Below, in pieces: positions 1 to 9,449 of a DNA stretch of 64,000 nt. Below the pieces are notes generated by a model. It did not search any database. It worked only from the letters and a program-made list of their open reading frames with translations, and had not been told where the DNA came from. Origin of the DNA: Bacteroides sp. (GTDB taxonomy: Bacteria; Bacteroidota; Bacteroidia; Bacteroidales; Bacteroidaceae); contig NZ_JASLER010000060.1 of assembly GCF_030151085.1 (NCBI RefSeq), forward strand, positions 48,895 through 112,894. The letters run 5' to 3'. The position numbers and the translations under genes are program-made. Every line of letters starts with the position of its first letter. The first letter of the stretch is position 1.

Positions 1-978
1 TAATTGCTCTTGCAATTGGGCTTTCATATAATAATTGTAGGGATAACAAAGTCCTAAAGATTTCTGATAGTTCATAAGAGAATCTACATAGGCGATATTC
101 TCCTTTAAATCTCCCAATATACGGCAGCACATAATTTTATAACCATACCATGCTTCCAGAGTAGAACTTCCGGGATTTTGCCGATAGTATTTATCGGTTT
201 CCTTGATAAAAGGTTCCGCTGCTTCTTTACCTTTATTTGCAAGCAAGCTGATTACACGAAACTCACAGAAACGCAAATGAAGAGAAGGATCTATTGCTAT
301 CTTTTTCCGATTCATCTTATCTTCCAGTTGAGTCAATTTATTAAGATAATTTTCGGCATCAACATATTCACTGCGAGAAAGATGAGTCTGAATAATATTG
401 AGTAGAACCACATTGGCATCACGATAATAATCACCTTCCTCGAAGAGTTTCAAAGCATTATTATAGGATTCAATACAAAGCTGCACATTGTTTCCAAAAA
501 CACGATGGTTATAACCGATACACATTTCGCCGCAAGCCAATCCGTATTTATCTTTTGCATTTTTAGCATCATCATGCAGTTTAGCAGTTTCAGCCATGGC
601 CTCTTCCTGCATACCTTTCTCCGTCATACGCTGAATATACTGACGCCAAGATGTATAACGTTCTTGGGAGTAGTTGTATTTCTCACACCAATCCATATAT
701 TCATAAGTGTACTTCTGTAGGCTATCGATATCCCCTAATTGATAGTAATGCGAAGTCAGGTTGTTATAGGCATAAACAATCTGCGTCGTATCATTTTGTT
801 GCTTTGCCAGCTTCATCCATCGAGCATTCACAGCAGGCAATTGTTTTTGCCCCAACATATTTATTGCGCTATCTGCCAGAATTTTCATTTCTCCATGAAT
901 ATCAGTAGCTTGCAATACTAAAGGATAAATTCCCAGGATCAGTATTGCAAAAAACAATTTCGCATTATGCTTTATCAT
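1..978 (-). CDS. TPR-rich sensor-like protein, N-terminal part (cut by window edge)
   Basis: The minus strand is open from an ATG at 978 to base 1 (326 codons, no stop), so only the N-terminal part is visible. It starts with a signal peptide (about residues 1-24, ending VLQA). A helical, tyrosine- and asparagine-rich region follows, with repeated tetratricopeptide-like pairs. This is the usual layout of the periplasmic half of Bacteroides TPR-containing histidine kinases, and it resembles the N-terminal half of the protein at 56243-58162. The kinase or DNA-binding part, if any, lies outside the window, so the function is inferred only from architecture. It is transcribed divergently from uvrA. 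Confidence 0.75.
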   Translation of the reverse strand, partial: MIKHNAKLFFAILILGIYPLVLQATDIHGEMKILADSAINMLGQKQLPAVNARWMKLAKQQNDTTQIVYAYNNLTSHYYQLGDIDSLQKYTYEYMDWCEKYNYSQERYTSWRQYIQRMTEKGMQEEAMAETAKLHDDAKNAKDKYGLACGEMCIGYNHRVFGNNVQLCIESYNNALKLFEEGDYYRDANVVLLNIIQTHLSRSEYVDAENYLNKLTQLEDKMNRKKIAIDPSLHLRFCEFRVISLLANKGKEAAEPFIKETDKYYRQNPGSSTLEAWYGYKIMCCRILGDLKENIAYVDSLMNYQKSLGLCYPYNYYMKAQLQEQL

Positions 979-1221
979 GTCCGGATAATTAAATAAGAGT
1001 TGAGGCGAATTTAATGCTTTTATTTAAAGTAATTTAGCAGTCAATTGAAAGTATAACAAATCTTAACCTTGCCAATGTTATGGATTTTTTCGCGGTTGTG
1101 GTTATCTTTGCCTCAAAAGCGAAGATAAGCTGCACCTCGGCATAAAAAATGAACGAGTTCATTTTATTCTGCTCTCGGTTTGCATTATCTTTGCATCCTA
1201 AATCACTTAAGTGACCCTGAT
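979..1221. promoter_or_regulatory. divergent intergenic region with two tandem -7 boxes for uvrA
   Basis: Two copies of TATCTTTG, matching the Bacteroides -7 consensus TAnnTTTG, lie on the plus strand at 1103-1110 and 1186-1193. The second is 29 nt before the uvrA ATG. I see no good TTTG -33 element at the usual 19-20 nt spacing for either. Nothing else is recognisable in this gap. Confidence 0.5.
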
Positions 1222-3999
1222 ATGGCAGAAAATACATCAATTATCATAAAAGGAGCTCGCGTCAACAACTTGAAGAATATCGACGTAGAGATTCCCCGTA
1301 ATAAGTTAGTAGTCATCACTGGCTTGTCCGGTTCCGGTAAATCTTCACTTGCGTTCGACACTTTATATGCTGAAGGGCAACGCAGATATGTGGAAAGCCT
1401 CAGCAGTTACGCCCGCCAGTTTTTAGGTCGTATGAGTAAACCGGAGTGCGACTTTATCAAAGGAATTCCACCAGCTATTGCTATCGAACAAAAAGTCAGC
1501 AGTCGTAATCCACGCTCTACAGTAGGAACTTCAACTGAAATATACGAATACCTACGGTTACTTTATGCCCGCGTTGGAAAAACTTTCAGTCCTGTCAGTG
1601 GACAAGAAGTTAAGAAGCACTCGGCGGAAGACATCGTAAAGTGTATGTTGGAATATCCCGAAGGTACAAGGTATACTGTACTCGCTCCGGTCCTATTGCG
1701 TGAAGATCGTACCATGCAGCAACAGCTGGAGATAGATATGAAGCAGGGCTTCAATCGTCTGGAAGTGAATGGTGAGATGGTGCGTATTGATGAATATAAG
1801 CCTAAAGCTGGTGATACTGTTTTTTTACTAATCGACCGTATGGTGGCTTCTTCGGAAAAAGATTCCATTAGCCGCCTAACCGATTCGGCAGAGACTGCGA
1901 TGTATGAAGGCGATGGTTCCTGTCTCCTGCGCTTCTATCAGTCGGATGGCAGTACTTGTCTTTATCGTTTCAGCACTAAATTCGAAGCAGACGGCATTAC
2001 TTTCGAAGAGCCCAATGACCAGATGTTCTCTTTCAACTCCCCTATCGGTGCTTGTCCTGAATGCGAAGGTTTTGGTCGTGTTATTGGTATTGACGAGCAT
2101 TTGGTAATACCTAACCGTTCCTTATCAGTATACGATGGAGCCGTAGTTTGTTGGCGGGGTGACAAGATGGGTGAATGGCGTGATATGGTAATACATGGTG
2201 CAGAAAAAGCCGGTCTCCCGATTTTTACTCCCTACTATGAACTGACTGACGAGCAACGCCGCATGCTGTGGGAGGGAACTCCCTATTTTGAAGGAATCAA
2301 TGCTTTCTTCAAAATGGTACAAGAGAACCAATACAAGATACAATATCGCGTCATGCTTGCCCGCTATCGTGGCAAAACGCTCTGTCCGAAGTGTCATGGA
2401 ACCCGTTTGAAACCGGAAGCCGGCTATGTACGTGTAGGCGGTCATAATATCTCTCAATTGGTTGATTTGCCGATCACTGAGTTAAAACTATTCTTCGACA
2501 ATCTGAAACTGGAACAGCATGATGCCGATGTAGCACGTCGCATTTTATTAGAAATAAACAGTCGCATCCAATTCCTGCTAGATGTAGGTTTAGGCTACCT
2601 CACCTTGAACCGCTTAAGTAATTCGCTCTCCGGTGGTGAAAGCCAGCGTATCAATCTTGCTACTTCATTGGGTAGTAGCTTGGTGGGAAGTCTTTATATA
2701 CTCGATGAGCCAAGTATCGGGTTGCATAGTCGCGATACAGATAAACTGATTCACGTACTCCGACAGTTACAACAATTGGGAAATACAGTGGTAGTTGTAG
2801 AACATGATGAGGAGATAATCCGTGCAGCAGACTATATCATCGATATAGGTCCCAAAGCAGGACGCCTTGGTGGAGAAGTGGTCTATGAGGGCGATATGAA
2901 CGACCTGCAAAAAGACAGTAACAGCTACACTGTACGCTATCTGTTAGGTGAAGAAATCATCCCGATACCGGAACATCGCCGTCCATGGAACAATTATATA
3001 GAAATAAAAGGTGCTCGCGAGAATAATCTGAAAGGTGTAAATGTACGTTTCCCACTGAATGTGATGACCGTAGTAACCGGTGTCAGTGGTTCGGGTAAGA
3101 GTACATTGGTGCGCGACATCTTTTTCCGGGCTCTGAAACGCGAACTGGATGAATGCAGCGAGCGCCCGGGTGAGTTTGTATCTATTAGCGGAGACCTGCA
3201 GAATCTGCGCAATGTAGAATTTGTCGACCAAAACCCGATTGGTAAATCGTCACGTAGTAACCCCGTTACCTATATAAAAGCTTACGATGAAATCCGCAAG
3301 CTATGGGCAGACCAAGCACTTGCCAAACAAATGGGTTATAGTCCCGGTTACTTCAGTTTCAACAGTGAAGGCGGACGATGTGAAGAATGTAAAGGTGAAG
3401 GAACCATTACTGTAGAGATGCAATTCATGGCTGACTTGGTATTAGAATGTGAATCTTGCCACGGCAAGCGCTTTAAAGCCGATACACTGGAAGTAAAGTT
3501 CCATGATACCAATATTTTTGACGTACTGGAAATGACAGTAAATCAAGCCGTGGAATTCTTCACCAAACATGGACTGAAGAAAATTGTCAAGAAATTGCAG
3601 CCACTACAAGATGTCGGTTTAGGTTACATCAAACTAGGACAATCTTCCTCTACCCTTTCGGGCGGTGAAAACCAACGTGTAAAACTAGCATACTACCTCA
3701 GCCAGGAAAAAGCAGATCCTACTCTATTCATCTTCGATGAGCCTACTACAGGTCTGCACTTCCACGACATCAAAAAATTGCTCGAAGCATTCGACGCCTT
3801 GATACGTCGCGGTCACACCATCGTTATCATAGAACACAATCTTGATGTGGTAAAGTGTGCGGATTATGTGATTGATTTGGGACCTGAAGGTGGAGACAAA
3901 GGTGGAAATCTTGTAATATCGGGTACACCGGAAGAAGTGGCTGATTGCGCTGCCAGTTATACCGGGCAATTTCTGAAAGATAAACTGCAAGTAAACTAA
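1222..3999 (+). CDS. uvrA: excinuclease ABC subunit A
   Basis: UvrA is the damage-recognition ATPase of nucleotide excision repair and loads UvrB on DNA. This 925-aa protein has the full two-ABC layout: Walker A GLSGSGKS at about 34-41 and GVSGSGKST at about 620, and ABC signatures LSGGESQR (about 468) and LSGGENQR (about 811). Two CxxC...CxxC zinc modules are present (about 277/388 and 719/742). The upstream in-frame ATG at 1180 would add 14 residues unlike the family start. The ATG at 1222 (MAENTSIIIKGA) matches the usual UvrA N-terminus and lies downstream of the second -7 box. It is monocistronic and followed by a strong hairpin terminator. Confidence 0.97.
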   Translation: MAENTSIIIKGARVNNLKNIDVEIPRNKLVVITGLSGSGKSSLAFDTLYAEGQRRYVESLSSYARQFLGRMSKPECDFIKGIPPAIAIEQKVSSRNPRSTVGTSTEIYEYLRLLYARVGKTFSPVSGQEVKKHSAEDIVKCMLEYPEGTRYTVLAPVLLREDRTMQQQLEIDMKQGFNRLEVNGEMVRIDEYKPKAGDTVFLLIDRMVASSEKDSISRLTDSAETAMYEGDGSCLLRFYQSDGSTCLYRFSTKFEADGITFEEPNDQMFSFNSPIGACPECEGFGRVIGIDEHLVIPNRSLSVYDGAVVCWRGDKMGEWRDMVIHGAEKAGLPIFTPYYELTDEQRRMLWEGTPYFEGINAFFKMVQENQYKIQYRVMLARYRGKTLCPKCHGTRLKPEAGYVRVGGHNISQLVDLPITELKLFFDNLKLEQHDADVARRILLEINSRIQFLLDVGLGYLTLNRLSNSLSGGESQRINLATSLGSSLVGSLYILDEPSIGLHSRDTDKLIHVLRQLQQLGNTVVVVEHDEEIIRAADYIIDIGPKAGRLGGEVVYEGDMNDLQKDSNSYTVRYLLGEEIIPIPEHRRPWNNYIEIKGARENNLKGVNVRFPLNVMTVVTGVSGSGKSTLVRDIFFRALKRELDECSERPGEFVSISGDLQNLRNVEFVDQNPIGKSSRSNPVTYIKAYDEIRKLWADQALAKQMGYSPGYFSFNSEGGRCEECKGEGTITVEMQFMADLVLECESCHGKRFKADTLEVKFHDTNIFDVLEMTVNQAVEFFTKHGLKKIVKKLQPLQDVGLGYIKLGQSSSTLSGGENQRVKLAYYLSQEKADPTLFIFDEPTTGLHFHDIKKLLEAFDALIRRGHTIVIIEHNLDVVKCADYVIDLGPEGGDKGGNLVISGTPEEVADCAASYTGQFLKDKLQVN

Positions 4000-4040
4000 T
4001 TATCATGACATAATAATTCGTCTCATAAGACAAAATAAAA

Positions 4041-4076
4041 CGTCCCCTATGATGAATAAAATCATCTTAGGGGACG
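4041..4076. terminator. bidirectional terminator between uvrA and the cstA operon
   Basis: Inverted repeat with arms at 4041-4055 and 4062-4076 (CGTCCCCTA pairing with TAGGGGACG, then GATGA with TCATC), one mismatch and a 6-nt loop. It is flanked by an A-run on the left, which serves the minus-strand operon. It sits between two convergent 3' ends. Confidence 0.85.
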
Positions 4077-4094
4077 ATATAGTAGCTAAATTTA

Positions 4095-4580
4095 TTAGAA
4101 ATACAAGCCGAATCCGACCTTTAGGCCAAACTTGGAACGGTCGTCATTTACATTCCAGTAAGCAGCAGGTTCAATAGTTACTGTACGGGTAATGAAAAAA
4201 GCATAACCTGCCTCCAAGCCAAATGATACCTTCGTATCATCACTGCCACTCCAGTCCCAACGATCTAAATTCACATCAGCACCAAGATATACACCTATCT
4301 TGTTGAAATAATAACGTCCACCGACACCGAGAGTATAGACATCAATATCAGAACCACCGGCATTCCAAGAAGCACCGGCATTTACCAACAGTGCAACGTT
4401 GTCCAGCAAGAATGCACCACCTTTAGCCTCAAGGCCAAAACTCGTCTTGTCAGTTCCTGTGTCATGTGATAGTTCTAAACCTGTGATTGACGGATTTACA
4501 ATCCATTTTCCTTTTTCAAACTGTGCCTGAGCTGCTACTGTGACAACGATCAAGCAAACGAATAATGCAAGTTTTTTCAT
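4095..4580 (-). CDS. small outer-membrane beta-barrel protein
   Basis: The 161-aa protein has a signal peptide cleaved near AAQA-QFEKG (residue 19-20). Alternating polar and hydrophobic strands rich in Gly, Tyr and Trp follow, and the C-terminus is aromatic (GFGLYF), as expected for an eight-stranded barrel of the OmpA/OmpX-like fold. No periplasmic OmpA domain is present. It starts 21 nt after the small membrane protein gene and is probably the last gene of the cstA operon, which ends at the hairpin at 4041-4076. The family call rests on pattern only, and no specific ligand can be named. Confidence 0.75.
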   Translation of the reverse strand: MKKLALFVCLIVVTVAAQAQFEKGKWIVNPSITGLELSHDTGTDKTSFGLEAKGGAFLLDNVALLVNAGASWNAGGSDIDVYTLGVGGRYYFNKIGVYLGADVNLDRWDWSGSDDTKVSFGLEAGYAFFITRTVTIEPAAYWNVNDDRSKFGLKVGFGLYF

Positions 4581-4601
4581 CTTGTTTGGTTTTTGAGTAA
4601 A

Positions 4602-4823
4602 TTAATGTAGTTTATTATCTTCTTCACGCCGTTTCCTCTGTAGCTCTTCCTTCTTACGAAGAACCAGCCACAACACTAAAACAATAATATAGGAAACAGC
4701 AACGGTAACATACTTTTCTGTATTACTGATTTCTGTATTACGGGGCAAGAAATATGCCGCAGTTGCAGTAACATAAATAAGTAAGGCCAAAGTTAAGCCG
4801 GTAGATTTTTTAAATTTTTTCAT
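4602..4823 (-). CDS. small two-helix membrane protein coupled to cstA
   Basis: About 73 aa from the ATG at 4823. The A of this ATG is the last base of the cstA stop codon (TAATG), a classic stop-start overlap for translational coupling. A longer reading from a TTG at 4829 is possible but less likely. Two hydrophobic segments (about residues 9-26 and 38-56) are followed by a highly charged Lys/Glu/Arg tail. I do not recognise a family. The tight coupling suggests an accessory subunit or regulator of the CstA-type transporter. Confidence 0.7.
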   Translation of the reverse strand: MKKFKKSTGLTLALLIYVTATAAYFLPRNTEISNTEKYVTVAVSYIIVLVLWLVLRKKEELQRKRREEDNKLH

Positions 4824-6253
4824 TACCAAAGTTTTTTAGTCGTCTTAAAATACCAGATATTAAACCAGATGGCTGCTATTACCACAGCCAGAATACCAAT
4901 AATTCCGGATGCCTGCGGCTTAACCCCAAATCCTTCAGGTGCCACGCAGATATACGTAGTACATACTGCCGTCATAAATAGTGCGGGAAGATAAGTAACA
5001 TAAAAAATATGTCCCTTTTTCTCACGCACCAAATAAACAGTAATTGCCCATAAAGTAAAAACAGCCAATGTCTGGTTGGTCCATGCAAAGTAACGCCAGA
5101 TCATATCGAAACCATCCTTATCACGCATGCTGTAAAGCAAAAGTGCAATCGCTACAACAAACATAGGAATACATATATATAAACGACGGCACATAGACTT
5201 TTGTTCCAATCCCAAGAAATCTGCTACTATAAGACGAGCTGAACGGAAAGCCGTATCGCCACTGGTGATTGGGGCCGCAATCACCCCAAGAATAGCCAGT
5301 ACACCTCCTACAGTTCCCAGCCAATTTTTAGTGATAGCATCTACTACAACGGCGGCATTCGTCTCGCCCATTCCGTTTTCATGAAAGAAGTATGTAGCGG
5401 CAGCAGCCCATATCAAAGCAACAATACCTTCGGTGATCATCGCCCCATAAAATACCGGACGGCCATGACGCTCGCTTGTCATACAACGTGCCATAAGCGG
5501 ACTTTGTGTAGCATGAAAACCACTAATTGCTCCGCAGGCAATACTGACAAACATAATTGGGAAGATAGGCAGTAAAGCAGCATTAGGGTGTGTATTCTGT
5601 ATACCCTCCCAAATTTCGGGCAAAACAGGATGGTGTACATAAAGCATTACCAAAATTCCCACAGCCATAAATAGTAAAGCTACAGCAAAAAGTGGATATA
5701 TCTTACCTATAATCTTATCAACAGGTAGTAAAGTAGCCAATATATAATAAGCAAAAACAACAATAATCCAGAAAGTAGTATCCAGATGTTCAGGCGTCAG
5801 TTTTGCCAATAGCCCTGCGGGGCCAGCTACAAACACAGCTCCTACCAATATCATCAGGATTACTGTAAAGCCACGCATTACTTGTTTGGTGGTCAATCCC
5901 AGATAACGCCCGATGATTTCCGGGAGGCTTTCACCACCATAACGCAAAGAAAGCATACCGGCAAAATAATCATGTACCGCACCGGCAAAAATACTTCCAA
6001 ATACAATCCATAGATAAGAGGCAGTACCGAATTTGGCTCCCATAATAGCCCCAAAGATTGGTCCCAAGCCAGCAATATTGAGGAATTGAATCATAAAAAT
6101 TTTCCACGTAGGCAAAGGAATATAGTCAACCCCATCAGTTTTTGTCAAAGCGGGAGTCTTTCGGTCATCCGGACCGAATATGCGCTCAATAAAACGTCCA
6201 TAAACAAAATAACCCACAATCAATGTCAACAAACAAAGTGTAAATGTAATCAT
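4823..6253 (-). CDS. cstA: CstA-family transporter (carbon starvation / pyruvate or peptide uptake)
   Basis: The 476-aa polytopic inner-membrane protein belongs to the CstA/BtsT family, which imports pyruvate or peptides in enterobacteria. The family pattern is visible in the N-terminal third: VGYFVYGRFIERIFGPDDRK, then GVDYIPLPTWKIFMIQFLNI and GPIFGAIMGAKFG. It lacks the long C-terminal extension of the roughly 700-aa E. coli proteins, as is normal for short Bacteroidetes members. It is the first gene of a three-gene operon with the small membrane protein and the beta-barrel gene. The substrate in this organism is not shown by sequence. Confidence 0.9.
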   Translation of the reverse strand: MITFTLCLLTLIVGYFVYGRFIERIFGPDDRKTPALTKTDGVDYIPLPTWKIFMIQFLNIAGLGPIFGAIMGAKFGTASYLWIVFGSIFAGAVHDYFAGMLSLRYGGESLPEIIGRYLGLTTKQVMRGFTVILMILVGAVFVAGPAGLLAKLTPEHLDTTFWIIVVFAYYILATLLPVDKIIGKIYPLFAVALLFMAVGILVMLYVHHPVLPEIWEGIQNTHPNAALLPIFPIMFVSIACGAISGFHATQSPLMARCMTSERHGRPVFYGAMITEGIVALIWAAAATYFFHENGMGETNAAVVVDAITKNWLGTVGGVLAILGVIAAPITSGDTAFRSARLIVADFLGLEQKSMCRRLYICIPMFVVAIALLLYSMRDKDGFDMIWRYFAWTNQTLAVFTLWAITVYLVREKKGHIFYVTYLPALFMTAVCTTYICVAPEGFGVKPQASGIIGILAVVIAAIWFNIWYFKTTKKLW

Positions 6254-6277
6254 GACGTGTTAATCTTTTTAAGTATG

Positions 6278-6310
6278 CAAATGTAATAGTTTCTATCTAA
6301 ACTCCACAAA
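6278..6310 (-). promoter_or_regulatory. Bacteroides-type promoter of the cstA operon
   Basis: On the minus strand TTTG (6310-6307) is followed after 21 nt by TACATTTG (6285-6278), a match to TAnnTTTG. The implied leader to the ATG at 6253 is about 20 nt. The spacing is one or two nt longer than ideal. Confidence 0.55.
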
Positions 6311-6389
6311 TTTATCAGGTGTTTTGCTTATCTTCGCCCCAATTTAGTTAAGTTCAGCTTCGCTAAAAGTTGAAAACGGAAAATTTTAT

Positions 6390-7859
6390 ATGAAACGAAT
6401 AATCTTTATCTTATTATATATTGCATTCATCCTACCTCTTGCCGCACAACCTCCCAAATATGAGGTACGCGCAGCATGGATCACCGCCGTTTATGGACTG
6501 GATTGGCCCCGCACTCGTGCCACTTCTCCCGAAGGCATACGCAAGCAACAGGACGAGCTTATCGAGATACTGGACAAGCTTAAAGCTGCCAATTTCAATA
6601 CGATACTATTTCAGACCCGGACTCGTGGAGACGTGCTCTACAAGTCTTCCATCGAACCTTATAACTCCATATTGACGGGCAAAACCGGAGGTAATCCCGG
6701 TTATGATCCACTTGAATTTGCCGTTCAAGAATGCCATAAACGGGGAATGGAATGCCATGCTTGGATGGTGACTATCCCTTTAGGAAACCGCAAGCATGTC
6801 GCCGCTTTAGGCAATGAATCGGTAACCAAAAGGAAATCGGATATTTGCGTACCCTATAAACGTGAATATTTCCTCAATCCCGGTCATCCGCAAACCAAAG
6901 AATACTTGATGAGCCTGGTACGTGAGGTAGTAGAGCGTTACGATGTAGACGGAGTACACTTCGATTACCTGCGTTATCCGGAGAATGCACCCCGCTTTCC
7001 TGATAGTTACGATTATAAGAAGTACAGCAACGGACGCAGCCTCGCCCAATGGAGACGGGATAATATCACAGAAATTGTACGCTATATATATAAAGGTGTA
7101 AAAGCCCTGAAACCGTGGGTAAAAGTAAGTACTTGCCCTGTAGGAAAATATCGTGATACTTCCCGATACTCTTCACGCGGATGGAATGCTTTCCATACGG
7201 TTAACCAAGATGTAGAAGGATGGTTGGGAGAAGGCATTCAAGACCAGGTTTATCCTATGATGTATTTCCGTGGCAACGGTTTTTATCCTTTCGCTCTCGA
7301 CTGGAAAGAGCAAAGTAACGGACGACAGATTATCCCCGGACTCGGCATTTATTTCCTCCATCCTGATGAAGGAAACTGGACCATAGATGAAATAGAGCGC
7401 CAGATTAATTTTATCCGTGCGCAAAAGCTGGATGGCGAAGCGCATTATCGCGTCAAGTATTTGATGGATAATACCCAGAATCTTTATGATATTTTGGAAG
7501 AAAATTATTATACCGCTCAAGCCTTGCAACCCGCTATGCCGTGGATTGATAATGTCCCTCCCACTGCTCCTACCAATCTTAGTATTGAGCATCAAGGAGA
7601 TGGCTACACTTTACTGCGCTGGCAACCTGCTACCGATAATGATAAGCGAAACGCACCGACTTATGTCATCTACGGTTCGGATACTTTTCCGGTAGATACC
7701 TCCAACCCTGAAAACATTCTGGCACAACGTGTACAGGGTACAGAGTTCCTATATGCTCCGATACGCCCGTGGACAACTAAGAAATATTTTGCCGTTACGG
7801 CTATAGATCGCTGCGGAAACGAAAGTAAAAGTAGCCAAATACTTCACGCAAAAAATTGA
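6390..7859 (+). CDS. GHL10-type glycosyl hydrolase-like lipoprotein/periplasmic protein with C-terminal FnIII domain
   Basis: The 489-aa protein has a signal peptide (about 1-19) and then the GHL10/UPF0748 (YngK-like) TIM-barrel signature: VRAAWIT near residue 27, FNTILFQTRTRGD, YDPLEFAVQECHKRGMECHA and a DGVHFDYLRYPE motif near 190. A fibronectin type III module (about 395-485) closes the protein. GHL10 enzymes are predicted glycosidases. Some members act on peptidoglycan-related glycans, but the substrate is not known for this one. It is monocistronic. A 22/23-nt palindromic array lies directly downstream. Confidence 0.85.
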   Translation: MKRIIFILLYIAFILPLAAQPPKYEVRAAWITAVYGLDWPRTRATSPEGIRKQQDELIEILDKLKAANFNTILFQTRTRGDVLYKSSIEPYNSILTGKTGGNPGYDPLEFAVQECHKRGMECHAWMVTIPLGNRKHVAALGNESVTKRKSDICVPYKREYFLNPGHPQTKEYLMSLVREVVERYDVDGVHFDYLRYPENAPRFPDSYDYKKYSNGRSLAQWRRDNITEIVRYIYKGVKALKPWVKVSTCPVGKYRDTSRYSSRGWNAFHTVNQDVEGWLGEGIQDQVYPMMYFRGNGFYPFALDWKEQSNGRQIIPGLGIYFLHPDEGNWTIDEIERQINFIRAQKLDGEAHYRVKYLMDNTQNLYDILEENYYTAQALQPAMPWIDNVPPTAPTNLSIEHQGDGYTLLRWQPATDNDKRNAPTYVIYGSDTFPVDTSNPENILAQRVQGTEFLYAPIRPWTTKKYFAVTAIDRCGNESKSSQILHAKN

Positions 7860-7954
7860 TTTATAGTCTTATTCATTTCTTGAATACCTTTGCAGTCTCT
7901 GACATGCATGGACGTAGTATATCTCTCATTAGTACTTAACGCCTCAGAGTCGTA

Positions 7955-8065
7955 TATCGAGAGATGAAAAGATCCGGGTCTATTTATAAAAAAGTTCCGG
8001 GTCTTTTAGGGTAAAAGATGGGGATCTTTTTGTGTAATACATCCGGATCTTTTCATCTCTCGGTA
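7955..8065. repeat. mini-palindrome array A1a (23-nt period, 4 units) inside a 23-nt inverted repeat
   Basis: Four units of exactly 23 nt start at 7967, 7990, 8013 and 8036. The best unit core is AAAAGTTCCGGGTCTTTT, with 5-nt arms AAAAG/CTTTT around an 8-nt loop and a 5-nt spacer. Arms are conserved and loops and spacers vary. The outer edges also pair: 7955-7977 is the reverse complement of 8043-8065 in 22 of 23 positions. It lies between two convergent genes. See findings for the family. Confidence 0.85.
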
Positions 8066-8127
8066 TAAGACTTTAATACCTTAGGTATAGATGTGTTTTC
8101 CACACGGTATAGATACCTTAAAGGATA
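8062..8127. repeat. mini-palindrome array A1b (22-nt period, 3 units)
   Basis: GGTAT recurs at 8062, 8084 and 8106, exactly 22 nt apart. The first unit core is GGTATAAGACTTTAATACC (5-nt arms, 9-nt loop, 3-nt spacer). The second and third units are degenerate in their right arm. It follows A1a directly and reaches almost to the 3' end of the ATP-grasp gene. Confidence 0.65.
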
Positions 8128-8147
8128 GAACAAGTAAATCAGAAAAC

Positions 8148-9344
8148 TCATTTTACATTTCCCGTCGTACTTACATAACATAATACATAAGCACAATACC
8201 GGCTTTTCGGCGTAACCGGTACTAACGGAAGATAACCGGAAACCAGACGTCCGTTCTCAATCACAATAGGATACCTTGCCATCGCTTTTTTATGTACGTC
8301 CTGCAAAGCTTCGTTCGTAGGATAATAATCAATTTTAAAGTTACCGGTTGTGCCCGGCGCTACATAATTTTCACGAAACAGATGTGCCACTACCCCCATA
8401 TTCATACGCAGATTGATCTCTACACAAGGATGAATGAGATAGCTTCCTTCTTCATCACGACAAACCATCATATCTACACCCAGATATCCTGTATAAGCTT
8501 CTCCAAACACCGTGGATAACAACTTCTGTACCCTTTCACGTACCCGCACCAAAGTATCCAATGGAAAATAAGCAGTTATCCAGCTCTCCACCTGTTCTGG
8601 AGATACCAACAGATTGCCAAGGTAGGCTCCTGTTCCATTAGTCGAGAAGAGAGAATAACCGGTAAAAAGTATCTTACCATGCCCGTCGGAATAAAATTCA
8701 AGAGCAAAATCTTCGACCTTATTACATACAGGTTGCCCGATAATACCTTGCTGTTCATTCAAGACATGACGACACCAACCTGTAATGGAATCAGTAAATT
8801 TCCCGTTGCACCAATTCAGTCCTTTACCGCTACCTGACCAAGGCGCTTTCAGTACTGTACGTTCATATTTCTCTACGAATTCCTTACAATCGGAAATATC
8901 ATTCAGATAGTAAGAAGTACCGCAACAATTCTCAATGCCATTGAATCCTTCAAGCACCACCATCGCTAACTCACGGGAAGACAAGTTACGGAGTTTTTTC
9001 AATTCTTCAGGTGTAGGAAGTTTATGCTCCGCAATGCCACCTTTCAACATACATTTGCGAAAAGCCGGATTCCATCCCCAAGGCATTATTTGTGCTTCGG
9101 CATATTCCGGTAATTCAGGTTTTGTAATTAGTTGTACCGGCAAAGAGAAAAGTTGCTGCATCGTTTTCAAATAAGCTGCATTATAGGCTGAGGGTGCCAA
9201 GACTGCACTTCCGGGCTGTGCATACCACATTGGCAATAAAGCCAAATCTTGCTCCATTTGCCGGATAGAAGCAGGAGCCATATAATTTTCGTCATTATGG
9301 GCAAGTGCCATATCCGAGTCCGGATTGAAAACGTAAAGGTTCAT
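8148..9344 (-). CDS. ATP-grasp superfamily protein of unknown substrate
   Basis: About 398 aa. Visible ATP-grasp features are VLKAPWSGSGKGLNW (the phosphate-gripping, lysine-containing loop), a central acidic block (FALEFYSDGHG) and the late metal-binding motif VEINLRMNMG. Family members ligate a carboxylate to an amine or thiol using ATP. The substrate is unknown and there is no informative neighbour. I prefer the ATG at 9344 (MNLYVFNPDSDMAL) over the one at 9359, because a -7 box at 9382-9375 would leave only a few leader bases for the latter. There is no signal peptide, so it is cytoplasmic. Confidence 0.8.
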   Translation of the reverse strand: MNLYVFNPDSDMALAHNDENYMAPASIRQMEQDLALLPMWYAQPGSAVLAPSAYNAAYLKTMQQLFSLPVQLITKPELPEYAEAQIMPWGWNPAFRKCMLKGGIAEHKLPTPEELKKLRNLSSRELAMVVLEGFNGIENCCGTSYYLNDISDCKEFVEKYERTVLKAPWSGSGKGLNWCNGKFTDSITGWCRHVLNEQQGIIGQPVCNKVEDFALEFYSDGHGKILFTGYSLFSTNGTGAYLGNLLVSPEQVESWITAYFPLDTLVRVRERVQKLLSTVFGEAYTGYLGVDMMVCRDEEGSYLIHPCVEINLRMNMGVVAHLFRENYVAPGTTGNFKIDYYPTNEALQDVHKKAMARYPIVIENGRLVSGYLPLVPVTPKSRYCAYVLCYVSTTGNVK

Positions 9345-9374
9345 TATATTATAGTTCATTATTTTTTCGTACTA

Positions 9375-9382
9375 CAAAATTA
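9375..9382 (-). promoter_or_regulatory. -7 box of the ATP-grasp gene
   Basis: TAATTTTG on the minus strand matches TAnnTTTG and lies about 31 nt before the chosen ATG. No clear -33 element is seen. Confidence 0.4.
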
Positions 9383-9449
9383 CAGAGAAAAAGCATAGCA
9401 GCCAAATATATAAAACTTCACTAAGAAAAAGATAATTTGCCATCTCTAC

